From assembly GCF_001751365.1 (NCBI RefSeq), contig NZ_LJGT01000040.1, positions 410,779 to 474,778 of the forward strand: a stretch of DNA of 64,000 nt, written 5' to 3'. Source of the stretch: Streptomyces abyssalis. GTDB lineage: Bacteria; Actinomycetota; Actinomycetes; Streptomycetales; Streptomycetaceae. Numbering within the stretch: position 1 is the first letter of the stretch; each line of letters begins with the position of its first letter. A program made the position numbers and the translations under genes. This document shows positions 19,835 through 29,211 of the stretch, piece by piece. Below the pieces are notes generated by a model. It worked only from the letters and a program-made list of their open reading frames with translations. It was not told the origin of the DNA and did not search any database.

Positions 19835-20164
19835 GTGTACGCAATCGTGCGCACCGGCGGCCGTCAGCAGAAGGTGGCTGTCGGCGACGTCATCGAGGTC
19901 GACCGAATTTCCGAGAGCAAGGCCGGCGAGCGCGTCGAGCTCTCGGCCCTGCTCGTCGTGGACGGTGACACGGTCACCAGCGACCCGTGGGTGCTGGACG
20001 GGGTCAAGGTCTCCGCCGAGGTGGTGGACCACCACAAGGGCGACAAGATCCGCATTCAGAAGTACAAGAACAAGACCGGTTACAAGAAGCGGATCGGTCA
20101 CCGCCAGCTGCACACCGCGCTGAAGATCACCGACATCCCCACGCCTGCCAAGAAGAAGAAGTAA
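19835..20164 (+). CDS. rplU: 50S ribosomal protein L21
   Basis: Structural protein of the large subunit, binding 23S rRNA. The 109-residue product begins YAIVRTGGRQQKVAVGD and carries the KNKTGYKKRIGHRQ C-terminal rRNA-binding region. GTG 19835 is preceded by an AG-rich ribosome binding site (AGTGAGAGAGAG) at 7 nt and gives the family-standard start. Longer in-frame extensions to 19742 are not supported. It is followed 13 bp later by rpmA and then obg, the usual bacterial order. Confidence 0.96.
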   Translation: MYAIVRTGGRQQKVAVGDVIEVDRISESKAGERVELSALLVVDGDTVTSDPWVLDGVKVSAEVVDHHKGDKIRIQKYKNKTGYKKRIGHRQLHTALKITDIPTPAKKKK

Positions 20165-20177
20165 GGACTGAGCAGAG

Positions 20178-20435
20178 ATGGCACACAAGAAGGGCGCATC
20201 GTCCACTCGGAACGGCCGCGACTCCAACCCTCAGTACCTGGGTGTGAAGCGCTTCGGCGGTCAGCTCGTCAACGCCGGTGAGATCCTCGTCCGTCAGCGC
20301 GGCACCCACTTCCACCCGGGTGCGGGCGTCGGCCGTGGCGGCGACGACACGCTGTTCGCGCTGGACGCCGGTGCGGTGCAGTTCGGCACGCGCCGTGGCC
20401 GCAAGGTCGTGAACATCGTTCCCGCCGCTGAGTAA
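20178..20435 (+). CDS. rpmA: 50S ribosomal protein L27
   Basis: L27 contacts the peptidyl-transferase centre. The 85-residue product has the standard N-terminus AHKKGASSTRNGRDSNPQYLG, with no cleavable N-terminal extension of the Firmicutes type, and the IVRQRGTHFHPGAGVGRGGDDTLF core (shown in part as RQRGTHFHPGAGVGRG). It is cotranscribed with rplU. Confidence 0.96.
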   Translation: MAHKKGASSTRNGRDSNPQYLGVKRFGGQLVNAGEILVRQRGTHFHPGAGVGRGGDDTLFALDAGAVQFGTRRGRKVVNIVPAAE

Positions 20436-20655
20436 TCAGCCGCGCAGGCAGCGCATGTAGCGCATCGCATCACGCATCACCATCGAGGGCGGACGGCCGC
20501 TCCTGTGCGTACGCATCGCTCGTACGTACGGGAAGCGGGTCCGCCCTCGGTCTGTTCGGCAGGACAGGCCGCCGCACCCGCAGCACCGCACGCCGCCGCA
20601 CCTCGCACCTCGCACTACGCACCACGCACCGACCGTCAGCCTGGAGGCACTTCAC

Positions 20656-22098
20656 ATGACCACCTTCGTGGACCGCGTCGAGCTGTTCGTCGCCGCGGGT
20701 AACGGAGGCCACGGCTGTGCCTCCGTGCACCGGGAGAAGTTCAAGCCGCTCGGCGGTCCGGACGGCGGGAACGGCGGACGCGGCGGGGACGTCGTCCTCG
20801 TCGTCGACCCGGACGTGACGACCCTTCTCGACTACCACCACAGCCCGCACCGCAAGGCCACCAACGGCAAGCCGGGAGAGGGCGGCAACCGCTCGGGCGC
20901 CGACGGCAAGGACCTTGTGCTGCCCGTCCCGGACGGCACGGTGGTCCTCGACAAGAAGGGCGAGGTGCTGGCGGACATGGTCGGCAAGGGCACCGTCTTC
21001 GTCGCCGGGCAGGGCGGCCGCGGGGGCCTCGGCAACGCGGCGCTCGCCTCGCCGCGACGCAAGGCACCCGGGTTCGCGCTGCTCGGCGAGCCGGGTGAGG
21101 CACGAGACATCGTCCTTGAGCTGAAGACCGTCGCGGACGTGGCACTCGTCGGCTATCCCTCGGCGGGCAAGTCGTCGCTCATCTCGGTGCTTTCGGCGGC
21201 CAAGCCGAAGATCGCCGACTATCCCTTCACGACTCTCGTGCCCAACCTCGGTGTGGTCACGGCCGGTTCGTCCGTCTTCACCATCGCCGACGTCCCCGGT
21301 CTGATCCCCGGAGCGAGCGAAGGCAAGGGGCTGGGCCTGGACTTCCTGCGGCACGTCGAGCGCTGCGAAGTCCTCGTACACGTACTGGACTGCGCGACTC
21401 TCGAATCCGACCGCGATCCAGCCAGCGACCTCGACGTGATCGAGGCCGAACTCGCCCAGTACGGCGGCCTGGAGGGCAGGCCGCGCGTCGTAGTCCTGAA
21501 CAAGGTCGACATCCCCGACGGCCAGGATCTCGCGGACATCATCCGCCCCGACCTCCAGGCCCGCGGATACCAGGTCTTCGAGGTCTCCGCCGTCTCCCGG
21601 CAGGGGCTGAAGGAGCTCTCGTTCGCGCTCGCCAAGGTGGTCGACGAGGCGCGTGCCGCCAGGCCGAAGACGGAGACGACGCGCGTCGTCATCCGCCCGA
21701 AGGCCGTGGACGACGCGGGGTTCACGGTCACCAAGGAGGCGGACGGGCTCTTCCGCGTACGGGGTGAGAAGCCCGAACGATGGGTCCACCAGACGGACTT
21801 CAACAACGACGAAGCGGTGGGCTACCTCGCCGACCGGCTCAACAGGCTCGGTGTCGAGGACGAGTTGGTGAAGGCGGGCGCCCGCGAGGGCGACGGCGTC
21901 GCGATCGGCGGCGAGGACGACGCGGTCGTCTTCGACTGGGAGCCGACGATGATGGCGGGCGCGGAGATGCTCGGCCGCCGTGGCGAGGACCACCGCATGG
22001 AGGGCCCGCGCCCCGCCGCCCAGCGCCGCCGCGACCGCGAGGCGGAGCGCGACGAAGCGCTGGGGGAGTACGAGGACTTCGACCCGTTCGAGGACTAG
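20656..22098 (+). CDS. obgE: Obg GTPase
   Basis: Obg is an essential GTPase tied to 50S assembly and, in Streptomyces, to the onset of aerial growth. The Gly-rich Obg fold is at residues 1-158 (GGPDGGNGGRGGDV). The G domain shows GYPSAGKSSLI (P-loop near residue 166), DVPGLIPGASEGKG (switch II) and NKVD. A C-terminal OCT domain follows (FRVRGEKPERWV), then a ~60-residue acidic tail ending EYEDFDPFED. A ribosome binding site (GGAGG) precedes the ATG. It closes the first conserved block of the window. Confidence 0.95.
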   Translation: MTTFVDRVELFVAAGNGGHGCASVHREKFKPLGGPDGGNGGRGGDVVLVVDPDVTTLLDYHHSPHRKATNGKPGEGGNRSGADGKDLVLPVPDGTVVLDKKGEVLADMVGKGTVFVAGQGGRGGLGNAALASPRRKAPGFALLGEPGEARDIVLELKTVADVALVGYPSAGKSSLISVLSAAKPKIADYPFTTLVPNLGVVTAGSSVFTIADVPGLIPGASEGKGLGLDFLRHVERCEVLVHVLDCATLESDRDPASDLDVIEAELAQYGGLEGRPRVVVLNKVDIPDGQDLADIIRPDLQARGYQVFEVSAVSRQGLKELSFALAKVVDEARAARPKTETTRVVIRPKAVDDAGFTVTKEADGLFRVRGEKPERWVHQTDFNNDEAVGYLADRLNRLGVEDELVKAGAREGDGVAIGGEDDAVVFDWEPTMMAGAEMLGRRGEDHRMEGPRPAAQRRRDREAERDEALGEYEDFDPFED

Positions 22099-22311
22099 GG
22101 GCAGGGGCCGGCGGGGCGCCGCGGGCGCTGACCGCGGCTCGGGGCGTCCCAAGCGGCCTTGCGGCCTCGCGGCCTGGCCGCCTTGCCGACCGCCCTGCGG
22201 CGGCGCGACAACGACGGCGGCCGCCGGGCGCAGCCTGGCCCGCCGGGCGTGAGAAGTCGTCTCAATTGGTCAGTGGTGGTCACTGCAGTCAGCAGCGGTG
22301 CAGGTCTCGAG

Positions 22312-22824
22312 TCACGTCTGCGCACGGGATGCGATCTTCTTGTAGAAGCACACGCGGTCCTGACCAGGGCCGTCGTAGTCGCTGTGCACTGGCAGGCCGT
22401 CGAACTCACGATCGCCCTCTTCGAGGTCAAAGCCCATGGCCCGGTGGAACGCGATGGACCCGGTGTTCGCGGGCGAGGTGATCGCACGCACTTCCCGGCG
22501 GCCTGCCTCGGCAGCGCGTTGAAGGAACACCGTGTACAGCCTGCGGGCCACGCCTTGTCCACGTAGCTTCGGATTTACCCCCACGAAGTGGACGTACGCT
22601 TCATCCTCGTTGTCGGCGGAGTGGAAGCCGACCAGGAACGCTGTGATCCCGGTGTCGTCCTCCAGTACCAGGCTGGTGCTGGAGAAGAACTGCAAGAACA
22701 GCTTCGGCAGCAGCAGGGACAACTCGCGGGCCTGGTCAGGGGTGCGTGAGTCACTCCACCACTTCTGCACGCACTCGACGATCGCGCGGTGGTCGGAAGC
22801 GAGAGCCTGGCGTACATCTGGCAT
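22312..22824 (-). CDS. GNAT family N-acetyltransferase
   Basis: A 170-residue GNAT domain. The acetyl-CoA loop is GVNPKLRGQGVARRLY, followed by the NTGSIAFHRAMGF helix. The substrate cannot be assigned. GGGGAGG sits just before the ATG. Codon use is visibly less G+C-biased than in the core genes. The gene lies 22 bp downstream of the stop codon of a broken transposase on the same strand, so it may have arrived with, or be read through from, that element. Confidence 0.85.
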   Translation of the reverse strand: MPDVRQALASDHRAIVECVQKWWSDSRTPDQARELSLLLPKLFLQFFSSTSLVLEDDTGITAFLVGFHSADNEDEAYVHFVGVNPKLRGQGVARRLYTVFLQRAAEAGRREVRAITSPANTGSIAFHRAMGFDLEEGDREFDGLPVHSDYDGPGQDRVCFYKKIASRAQT

Positions 22825-22846
22825 TTCCTCCCCTTTCGAATCTGGC

Positions 22847-23205
22847 TCATCGTGTCAGGGTGCGATAGCCGATCATTGCGCAGGCGATGCCGACGAAGGC
22901 GAGGAAGTGGTCGGCGCGATGCTCGTAGCGGCGGTGCAGGCGACGGAAGCCGTTTCAGCCAGGCCACGGTGCGCTCGACCACCCACCGGTGCCGACCCGG
23001 CCGCTGCGATGACTCAATGCCTTTGCGGGCGATGCGGGGTGTGATGTTCCGGGAACGGAGCCATCTGCGCAGGTGGTCATAGTCGTAGCCCTTGTCCGCG
23101 TGCAGCTTGGCCGGCCTGCGGCGACGCGGCCCACGGCGGGAACGGATCGGCGGTATCCCTCGCACTAGGGGTTCAAGTCCCTGGCTGTCGTGAGTGTTCG
23201 CGCCC
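22847..23205 (-). pseudogene. IS5-type transposase fragment, truncated and frameshifted
   Basis: The minus strand encodes the C-terminal half of an IS5-family DDE transposase: GANTHDSQGLEPLVRGIPPIRS, then KLHADKGYDYDHLRRWLR and GRHRWVVERTVAWLKR (D of DKGYD and E of VVERT are catalytic-type residues). At about 22950 one extra base shifts the frame; restoring it gives FRRLHRRYEHRADHFLAF and ...ACAMIGYRTLTR before a stop at 22847. The N-terminal half, including the first Asp, is missing, and I find no terminal inverted repeats. It is a dead remnant of an insertion event. Confidence 0.85.
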
Positions 23206-23317
23206 GAGACCCCGGAAGAGAGGTACCAAACGCTCGGCCATCCCCATGACGGGAACATTGAGCCATCACCAATCAAGACACCTTCCAAATGCGGTGCGGC
23301 GCCGTGCGGGGCCGGGA

Positions 23318-23323
23318 TAGCGT
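23318..23323 (+). promoter_or_regulatory. -10 box, possible leaderless start for DinB gene
   Basis: TAGCGT lies 8 nt before the ATG at 23332; no ribosome binding site is visible between them. Confidence 0.4.
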
Positions 23324-23331
23324 GCGCGGCC

Positions 23332-23844
23332 ATGACAGCTTCCCGCGTACGTCCACCGTTCGACGCCGACGAGCGGACCCAGCTCGTCGGCTATCTCGAC
23401 CTTCAGCGGGCGATCGTCCGCTGGAAGTGCGAAGGGCTCTCGGAGGCGGATGCCCACTGCTCCGTCCTCCCCGGATCGCCGTACATGACGATGGCCGGTG
23501 TCGTCTCCCACATGCGCTGGGTCGAGCACTGCTGGTTCGAGGTGCTGCTGCTCGGACGGCCCGCCGTAGGGCCGCAGTTCGAGGACGGGCCGGAAGCCGC
23601 GGACATGATGGTCGAAGGTGTCCCGCTGGCTCAGCTCCTGGGGGAGTACGAGCGGCAGTGCGAGGTGTCGAACGAGATCACCGCGTCACACGGGCTCGAC
23701 GACGTGGGCAAGCACCCGGGCTACAACGCCGACCGGACGTCGCTGCGCTGGATTCTGCTCCACATGATCGAGGAGACGGCCCGTCACGCCGGGCACGCGG
23801 ACATCATCCGGGAGCTCGTCGACGGCCGGAAGGGGTACTTCTGA
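23332..23844 (+). CDS. DinB-superfamily protein
   Basis: A 170-residue four-helix protein of the DinB/DUF664 type, a family that includes mycothiol-dependent metal-binding enzymes. The expected metal-ligand histidines appear in VVSHMRWVEHCW and in LLHMIEETARHAGHADIIRE. Other recognisable segments are GYLDLQRAIVRWKCEGLSE and the C-terminal LVDGRKGYF. I start at ATG 23332, supported by a -10 box; an extension to 23194 runs into the transposase remnant. The enzyme's substrate is unknown; detoxification by thiol transfer is a family-based guess. Confidence 0.85.
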   Translation: MTASRVRPPFDADERTQLVGYLDLQRAIVRWKCEGLSEADAHCSVLPGSPYMTMAGVVSHMRWVEHCWFEVLLLGRPAVGPQFEDGPEAADMMVEGVPLAQLLGEYERQCEVSNEITASHGLDDVGKHPGYNADRTSLRWILLHMIEETARHAGHADIIRELVDGRKGYF

Positions 23845-23868
23845 CGCGGGCTGGAGGCCTGATCACCG

Positions 23869-24237
23869 ATGACGCCTGAAGAGGAGTTCGCCGGGCTCCG
23901 CGAGCGGTTGGCAGGGGAGCCGCGGGTGCTGGGGCTCGTCCTGAGCGGTTCGCAGGCGCGGGAGGGGACGGCGACCGCGCGCTCGGACTACGACGTGATC
24001 CTGGTCGTGGCCGACGATGCGGGGGAGCGGTTCGCCGCGGAGTCGCGGAGGGACGCCCGGCTCGACGTCTCCGTGATGCCGCTGACGGAGTTCCGTACGC
24101 ACGCACTGCCCGGCTCCGGCACGGAGTGGAACCGGTACGCGTTCACACACGCCAGGGTGCTCAAGGACACCGGCCAGGGTGCGGGGCGGCGGGCGCGCCG
24201 TGTCCTGAGCGATGCCGGGAAGAGCGCCCTTCGATGA
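23869..24237 (+). CDS. short nucleotidyltransferase-domain protein
   Basis: A 122-residue product with the start of a Pol-beta-type nucleotidyltransferase: LVLSGSQAREGTATARSDYDVILV carries the GS...DxD catalytic signature (shown in part as SDYDVILV) and RLDVSVM may supply the third acidic residue. Related antibiotic-type nucleotidyltransferases are about twice as long. Here homology seems to stop after FTHARVLKDTG and the last ~20 residues are low-complexity Arg/Ala. It is probably truncated, either an active minimal domain or a decaying gene. It starts 24 bp after the DinB gene. Confidence 0.65.
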   Translation: MTPEEEFAGLRERLAGEPRVLGLVLSGSQAREGTATARSDYDVILVVADDAGERFAAESRRDARLDVSVMPLTEFRTHALPGSGTEWNRYAFTHARVLKDTGQGAGRRARRVLSDAGKSALR

Positions 24238-24260
24238 CGACGCCGGACCGGCGGTGCGGT

Positions 24261-24451
24261 GGTGCCAGGGCGGGGCCAGGTGTGGCGCCAATGTGGTGCC
24301 ACGATGGGCCGAGTGCTCGTCGAGGCGCCGTCGGAGCGGCGCCATGACGTAACCGTTCAGCGGGTGAACTCGCAGTTCAGATGCCATGCGGGTAAAAAGG
24401 GTGCCAATCGGGGTCGCCATGGCGCCATCGATGTGCCATTATGGCGTCATG
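24261..24451. promoter_or_regulatory. cluster of TGGYGCCA palindromic sites before RHH gene
   Basis: Within 190 bp there are repeated 8-bp near-palindromes: TGGTGCCA at 24260 and 24294, TGGCGCCA at 24283, GCGGCGCCATG near 24336, GGTGCCA at 24400, and overlapping perfect palindromes CGCCATGGCG (24415-24424) and ATGGCGCCAT (24419-24428). ATGGCGTCAT follows at 24441, exactly 22 bp from the copy at 24419. The last sites overlap a CATTAT -10-like box at 24436-24441 and the start codon at 24449. This is a likely autoregulatory operator region for the RHH protein downstream. Confidence 0.55.
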
Positions 24452-24976
24452 GATCTCACGCCCTACGTCGACAACCTCCGGCAAGAGCTCGCCGTCGCGG
24501 CGGACGCCGGCGGTGACGAAGCCCGCGCCCTGGCCGAGCGGCTCACCGCACCCCTGGACTCCGCCGCCCGCCTGACCCTCCTCAACGCACTGTCCGCCGC
24601 CATGGGCGAGGTCACGCGGGAGCTGGCGCCGGGCTCGGTCGACGTGCGACTGCGCGGACTGGACCCGGAGTTCGTGGTGACGGCGCCGCCCGCCCCCGAG
24701 CCGTTGCAGGAGGCGCGGGAACCGGTCGCGGCTCCCGCCGCGCCCGCGCCGTCACCGTCCGCGGATGCCGACGACGGCACCATGGCGCGGATCAACTTCC
24801 GCCTGCCCGCCCATCTCAAGGCCCGCGCCGAGGACGTCGCGGCGGCGGAAGGCCTGTCGGTCAACGCGTGGCTGGTACGGGCCGTGTCCACGGCTCTCGA
24901 CGGCGGGGAGCGCGCAAGCCCGCCCGGCCGCGCCAAGGACTCGGGCGGACGGGGCTTCACCGGCTGGGTCCGTTAG
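24449..24976 (+). CDS. HicB/RHH-type DNA-binding protein
   Basis: A 175-residue protein with a helical N-terminal ~75 residues (PYVDNLRQELAVAADAGGDE...), a Pro/Ala linker and a C-terminal ribbon-helix-helix domain at ~112-151 (ARINFRLPAHLKARAEDVAA, then GLSVNAWLVRAVS). Database names for this type are HicB-family antitoxin, but no HicA-like toxin is adjacent. It more likely represses itself and the DUF4097/ABC genes through the palindromes upstream. I start at ATG 24449, which has a -10-like box 7 nt upstream and no ribosome binding site; in-frame ATG 24386 lies within the operators. Confidence 0.8.
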   Translation: MDLTPYVDNLRQELAVAADAGGDEARALAERLTAPLDSAARLTLLNALSAAMGEVTRELAPGSVDVRLRGLDPEFVVTAPPAPEPLQEAREPVAAPAAPAPSPSADADDGTMARINFRLPAHLKARAEDVAAAEGLSVNAWLVRAVSTALDGGERASPPGRAKDSGGRGFTGWVR

Positions 24977-25005
24977 GGCTTCCGGCCCCCGCACTCCGCT
25001 TTCAC

Positions 25006-25028
25006 CGGCGGGACCGCCGGTCCCGCCG
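25006..25028 (+). terminator. hairpin between RHH gene and DUF4097 gene
   Basis: A perfect 10-bp stem with a 3-nt loop (CGGCGGGACC / GGTCCCGCCG) in the 115-bp gap. It could terminate or attenuate transcription into the downstream genes. Confidence 0.5.
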
Positions 25029-25091
25029 ACGTAACCCATCACCCGCCTCACCAGCGGGATCACTCAACCGAGCCAAGAGGACGGGACAGCC

Positions 25092-25982
25092 ATGCCTGCT
25101 TTCGACACCCCCGAACCGGTCTCCGCCACCTTCGAGTTGGAGGTCGGCACCGCCCGCATCGCCGCCGGCAAGCGCACCGACACGGTTGTGGAGGTGCTGC
25201 CGCGCAACGGTTCGGACGAGGACGACGTACGCGCCGTACAGCAGACCCAGGTCACCTGCTCGGGCGGCCGCCTCACGGTCAGGATGCCCAAGAAGCGGTC
25301 CCCGTTCGGCAAGCCGGGCGCCATCGAGGTGAGCGTGGAACTGCCCGCGGGATCGGACGTGCGGGGAGCCTCGGCCCTGGGCGGCTTCTTCTGCGAGGGC
25401 CCGTTGGGGGAGGTGACGCTCAAGACCTCACTCGGCGACCTCCAGGTGGAGGAGTCGGCCGGGGCCGACCTCAGGACCGACCACGGCGACATCCGGCTGG
25501 CCCGCTCCACCGGGGACGCCGAAGTCGTCGGCTCCGGCCGGATCGAGGTCGGCACGGTCGCCGGGACGGCGACCGTCAAGAACGGCAACGGCACGACCGC
25601 GATCAGCGAGGTCACCGGCGGCCTGAAGGCCAAAGCGGCCAACGGCGACATCTCCGTGGGCGTCGCGCACGGCAGCGTCAGCGCCAAGGCCGCCAACGGC
25701 CGGATCGAGGTCGGTGTCGCTCACGCCGGGGTCGACGCGGTGTCCTCCAACGGCCGCATCCGCGTCAGCGACGCCACACGCGGCCGCATCGTTCTGCGTA
25801 CTTCCGTCGGCGACCTCGAAGTGGGCATCCACGAGGGCACCGCCGCCTGGCTCGATCTGAACCCCAGGTTCGGCACGGTACGCAACTCGCTCGGCACCGC
25901 CGCCGGCCCCGGGGACTCCGAGGAGACCGTCGAGGTGCACGCCCGGACCGGGGCCGGCGACATCATCGTCCGCCGCGCCTGA
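25092..25982 (+). CDS. DUF4097 beta-repeat protein
   Basis: A 296-residue protein whose second half is a series of short beta-strand repeats such as NGDISVGVAHGSVSAKAANG and NGRIEVGVAHAGVDAVSSNG, typical of the DUF4097/adhesin-like beta-solenoid family. No signal peptide or membrane segment is seen, so it is probably cytosolic. A GAGGAC-type ribosome binding site precedes the ATG. It lies between the RHH regulator and the DrrAB exporter, 43 bp before the latter, an association often seen in Streptomyces. Its role is unknown. Confidence 0.85.
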   Translation: MPAFDTPEPVSATFELEVGTARIAAGKRTDTVVEVLPRNGSDEDDVRAVQQTQVTCSGGRLTVRMPKKRSPFGKPGAIEVSVELPAGSDVRGASALGGFFCEGPLGEVTLKTSLGDLQVEESAGADLRTDHGDIRLARSTGDAEVVGSGRIEVGTVAGTATVKNGNGTTAISEVTGGLKAKAANGDISVGVAHGSVSAKAANGRIEVGVAHAGVDAVSSNGRIRVSDATRGRIVLRTSVGDLEVGIHEGTAAWLDLNPRFGTVRNSLGTAAGPGDSEETVEVHARTGAGDIIVRRA

Positions 25983-26025
25983 CCCCGCGTATCCCCAACT
26001 CGCCACCCCCGAAAGGAAAGCGGCC

Positions 26026-27047
<1,022 letters not shown>

Positions 27048-27048
<1 letters not shown>

Positions 27049-27839
27049 TGACCACCATGTCCTACGCCGCCAGAGACTCCAGGACCATGCTGCGGCGCAA
27101 CCTCAAGAAGGCCCTGCGATACCCGTCGCTGACGCTCACCGTCGTCATCATGCCGATCATGATGCTGCTGCTGTTCAACTACGTCTTCGGCACCGCTCTG
27201 GGCGCCGGCATCGGCGGCCTGCCCGCCGGCAGCGGCGAATACATCGACTACGTCGCGCCCGGCATCATCCTGATGGCCGCCACCTCCGGTGCCCTGACCA
27301 CCGCGATCAGCGTGTGCGTCGACAAGACCGAAGGCATCGTCGACCGCTTCCGTACGATGCCGATCTCCCGGGCTTCGTTCCTGACCGGCCACGTCGTCGG
27401 CAGTGTCATCCAGACGATGACCAGCATCACGCTCGTCATCGGCGTCGCGCTCCTCGTGGGTTTCCGCCCCGACGCCACGGCCGTCGAATGGGCCGCCGCC
27501 GTCGGACTGCTCGCGCTGCTCACCCTGGCGCTGACCTGGCTGTCCGCCGGTATCGGGCTGGTCGCCAAGAACCCGGAGACCGCCAGCAACATCCCGATGC
27601 CGCTGACGTTCATGCCGTTCCTCGGCAGCGCCATCGTGCCGCCCGAGTCCATGCCCACCGGCCTGCGCTGGTTCGCCGAGCACCAGCCCTTCACCCCGGT
27701 CATCGAGACCCTGCGCGGCCTGTGGCTCGGCACCGCGATCGGCTCCAGCGCGGCCGTCGGCCTCGCCTGGTGCGCGGCGCTCTCCCTGGTCGGCTACGTG
27801 TGGGCGCGCCGCACGTTCAAGGCCGGCGCCAAGCGGTAA
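27048..27839 (+). CDS. DrrB-type ABC transporter permease (ABC-2)
   Basis: A 263-residue ABC-2 permease with about six hydrophobic segments, including SLTLTVVIMPIMMLLLFNYV, a long periplasmic loop with GEYIDYVAPGIILMA, and VDRFRTMPISRASFLTGHVV, the characteristic DrrB intracellular motif. ATG 27048 overlaps the ATPase stop. With the preceding gene it forms a complete exporter. A P450 gene follows after 76 bp with its own good ribosome binding site. Confidence 0.9.
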
Positions 27840-27915
27840 CAGCCGCTCTCCTGAGGCCACTTCACCGATTTCGGACCGTCCGCCACACCCCGTCCGGCGA
27901 ACGAGGAGGACAACC

Positions 27916-29211
27916 ATGCCTTACGATCCGACGGCCGCCGGCACAGCCACTGCCGCTGCCGAAGCCACCGCTGCCGCTGCTGCCGACGTCGCCGCCCCTG
28001 ACACCGCCGCTGAAGAGCCGCCCGCCCTGCCCACCGAACGGCGCACCGGCTGCCCGTTCGACCCGCCCGCCGGGCTCACCGCGTTGAGCGGCAAGCCTCT
28101 GTGCCGCATGCGCTACGCCGACGGACACCTGGGCTGGCTGGTCACCGGACACGCCGCGGCCCGTGCGATCCTGGCCGATCCGCGCTTCAGCTCACGCTAC
28201 GAACCCATGCACACGCCGGTGCCGTTGGAGGGCGTACAGGGGGAGCTGCCGCCCGCACCCATCGGCGACATCATCGGCCTCGACGCACCCGAGCACACCC
28301 GCTACCGGCGCCTGCTCACCGGCAAGTTCACCGTCCGCCGCATGCGTCAACTCACCGAGCGGGTCCGGCAGTTCACCACCGAGTGCCTGGACGCCATGGA
28401 GGCGGCCGGGCCCACGGCCGATCTGGTGGAGGCGTTCGCGCAGCCCGTGCCCGCACTCATGATCTGTGAGCTGCTGGGCGTTCCGTACGACGAACGGGAG
28501 CGCTTCCAGAGCCATGTGGCGACACTCTTCGACCAGACGGCGGGCCCGGAGGCGATGGGCGAGGCCCACATGGCGCTGCTCCGGTTCCTGAACGAACTGG
28601 TCCTCGCCAAGCGGGCCGAGCCCACCGACGACCTGCTCAGCGATCTGACCACCTCCGACCTCGGCGACGAGGAGCTGGCCGGAATCGGCGGGATGCTGCT
28701 CGCCGCCGGACTCGACACCACGGCGAACATGCTCGGTCTCGGCACCTTCGCCCTGCTGAGCAACCCCGGCCAGCTCGACGCCCTTCGCGCCGGCCCCGCA
28801 CTCGCCGGGCAGACCGTGGAGGAGCTGCTGCGCTACCTCAGCGTGGCCGACCCGCTGCCGCGGTCGGCACTCGAGGACGTCGAGGTGGAGGGACAGCTCA
28901 TCAGAGCGGGTGAGACGGTGACCATTTCCGTGCAGGCCGTCAACCGCGACCCGCACAAGTTCCCCGAGCCCGACCGGCTCGACATCCACCGCAAGGCCAC
29001 AGGGCACCTGGCCTTCGGCCACGGACCCCACCAGTGCCTGGGCCAGCAGCTCGCCCGCGTAGAGATGACCGTCGCGTTCCCGGCGCTCTTCGCCCGCTTC
29101 CCCACTCTGCGCCTCGCGGTGCCGCCGCATGAGGTGCCGCTCCGCGACCGCTCCAACATCTACGGCGTCATCAGCCTGCCCGTCACCTGGGACCAAGGAG
29201 CAACCCCATGA
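27916..29211 (+). CDS. cytochrome P450
   Basis: A soluble bacterial class I P450 of 431 residues. The N-terminal ~40 residues are Ala-rich and probably disordered. I-helix AGLDTTANML carries Asp267/Thr268, the ExxR is EELLRY, and the heme loop FGHGPHQCLGQQLARVEM has the ligand Cys374. CYP105-like overall. A GAGGAGGAC ribosome binding site precedes the ATG. Its stop overlaps the ferredoxin ATG (ATGA), so the ferredoxin is its likely electron donor. It may hydroxylate the compound handled by the DrrAB pump, but that link rests on position only. Confidence 0.92.
   Translation: MPYDPTAAGTATAAAEATAAAAADVAAPDTAAEEPPALPTERRTGCPFDPPAGLTALSGKPLCRMRYADGHLGWLVTGHAAARAILADPRFSSRYEPMHTPVPLEGVQGELPPAPIGDIIGLDAPEHTRYRRLLTGKFTVRRMRQLTERVRQFTTECLDAMEAAGPTADLVEAFAQPVPALMICELLGVPYDERERFQSHVATLFDQTAGPEAMGEAHMALLRFLNELVLAKRAEPTDDLLSDLTTSDLGDEELAGIGGMLLAAGLDTTANMLGLGTFALLSNPGQLDALRAGPALAGQTVEELLRYLSVADPLPRSALEDVEVEGQLIRAGETVTISVQAVNRDPHKFPEPDRLDIHRKATGHLAFGHGPHQCLGQQLARVEMTVAFPALFARFPTLRLAVPPHEVPLRDRSNIYGVISLPVTWDQGATP

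Noticed and set aside
24449..24976. HicAB toxin-antitoxin pair
   Set aside because: Only the HicB/RHH-like protein is present; no short HicA-like dsRBD toxin is adjacent on either strand.
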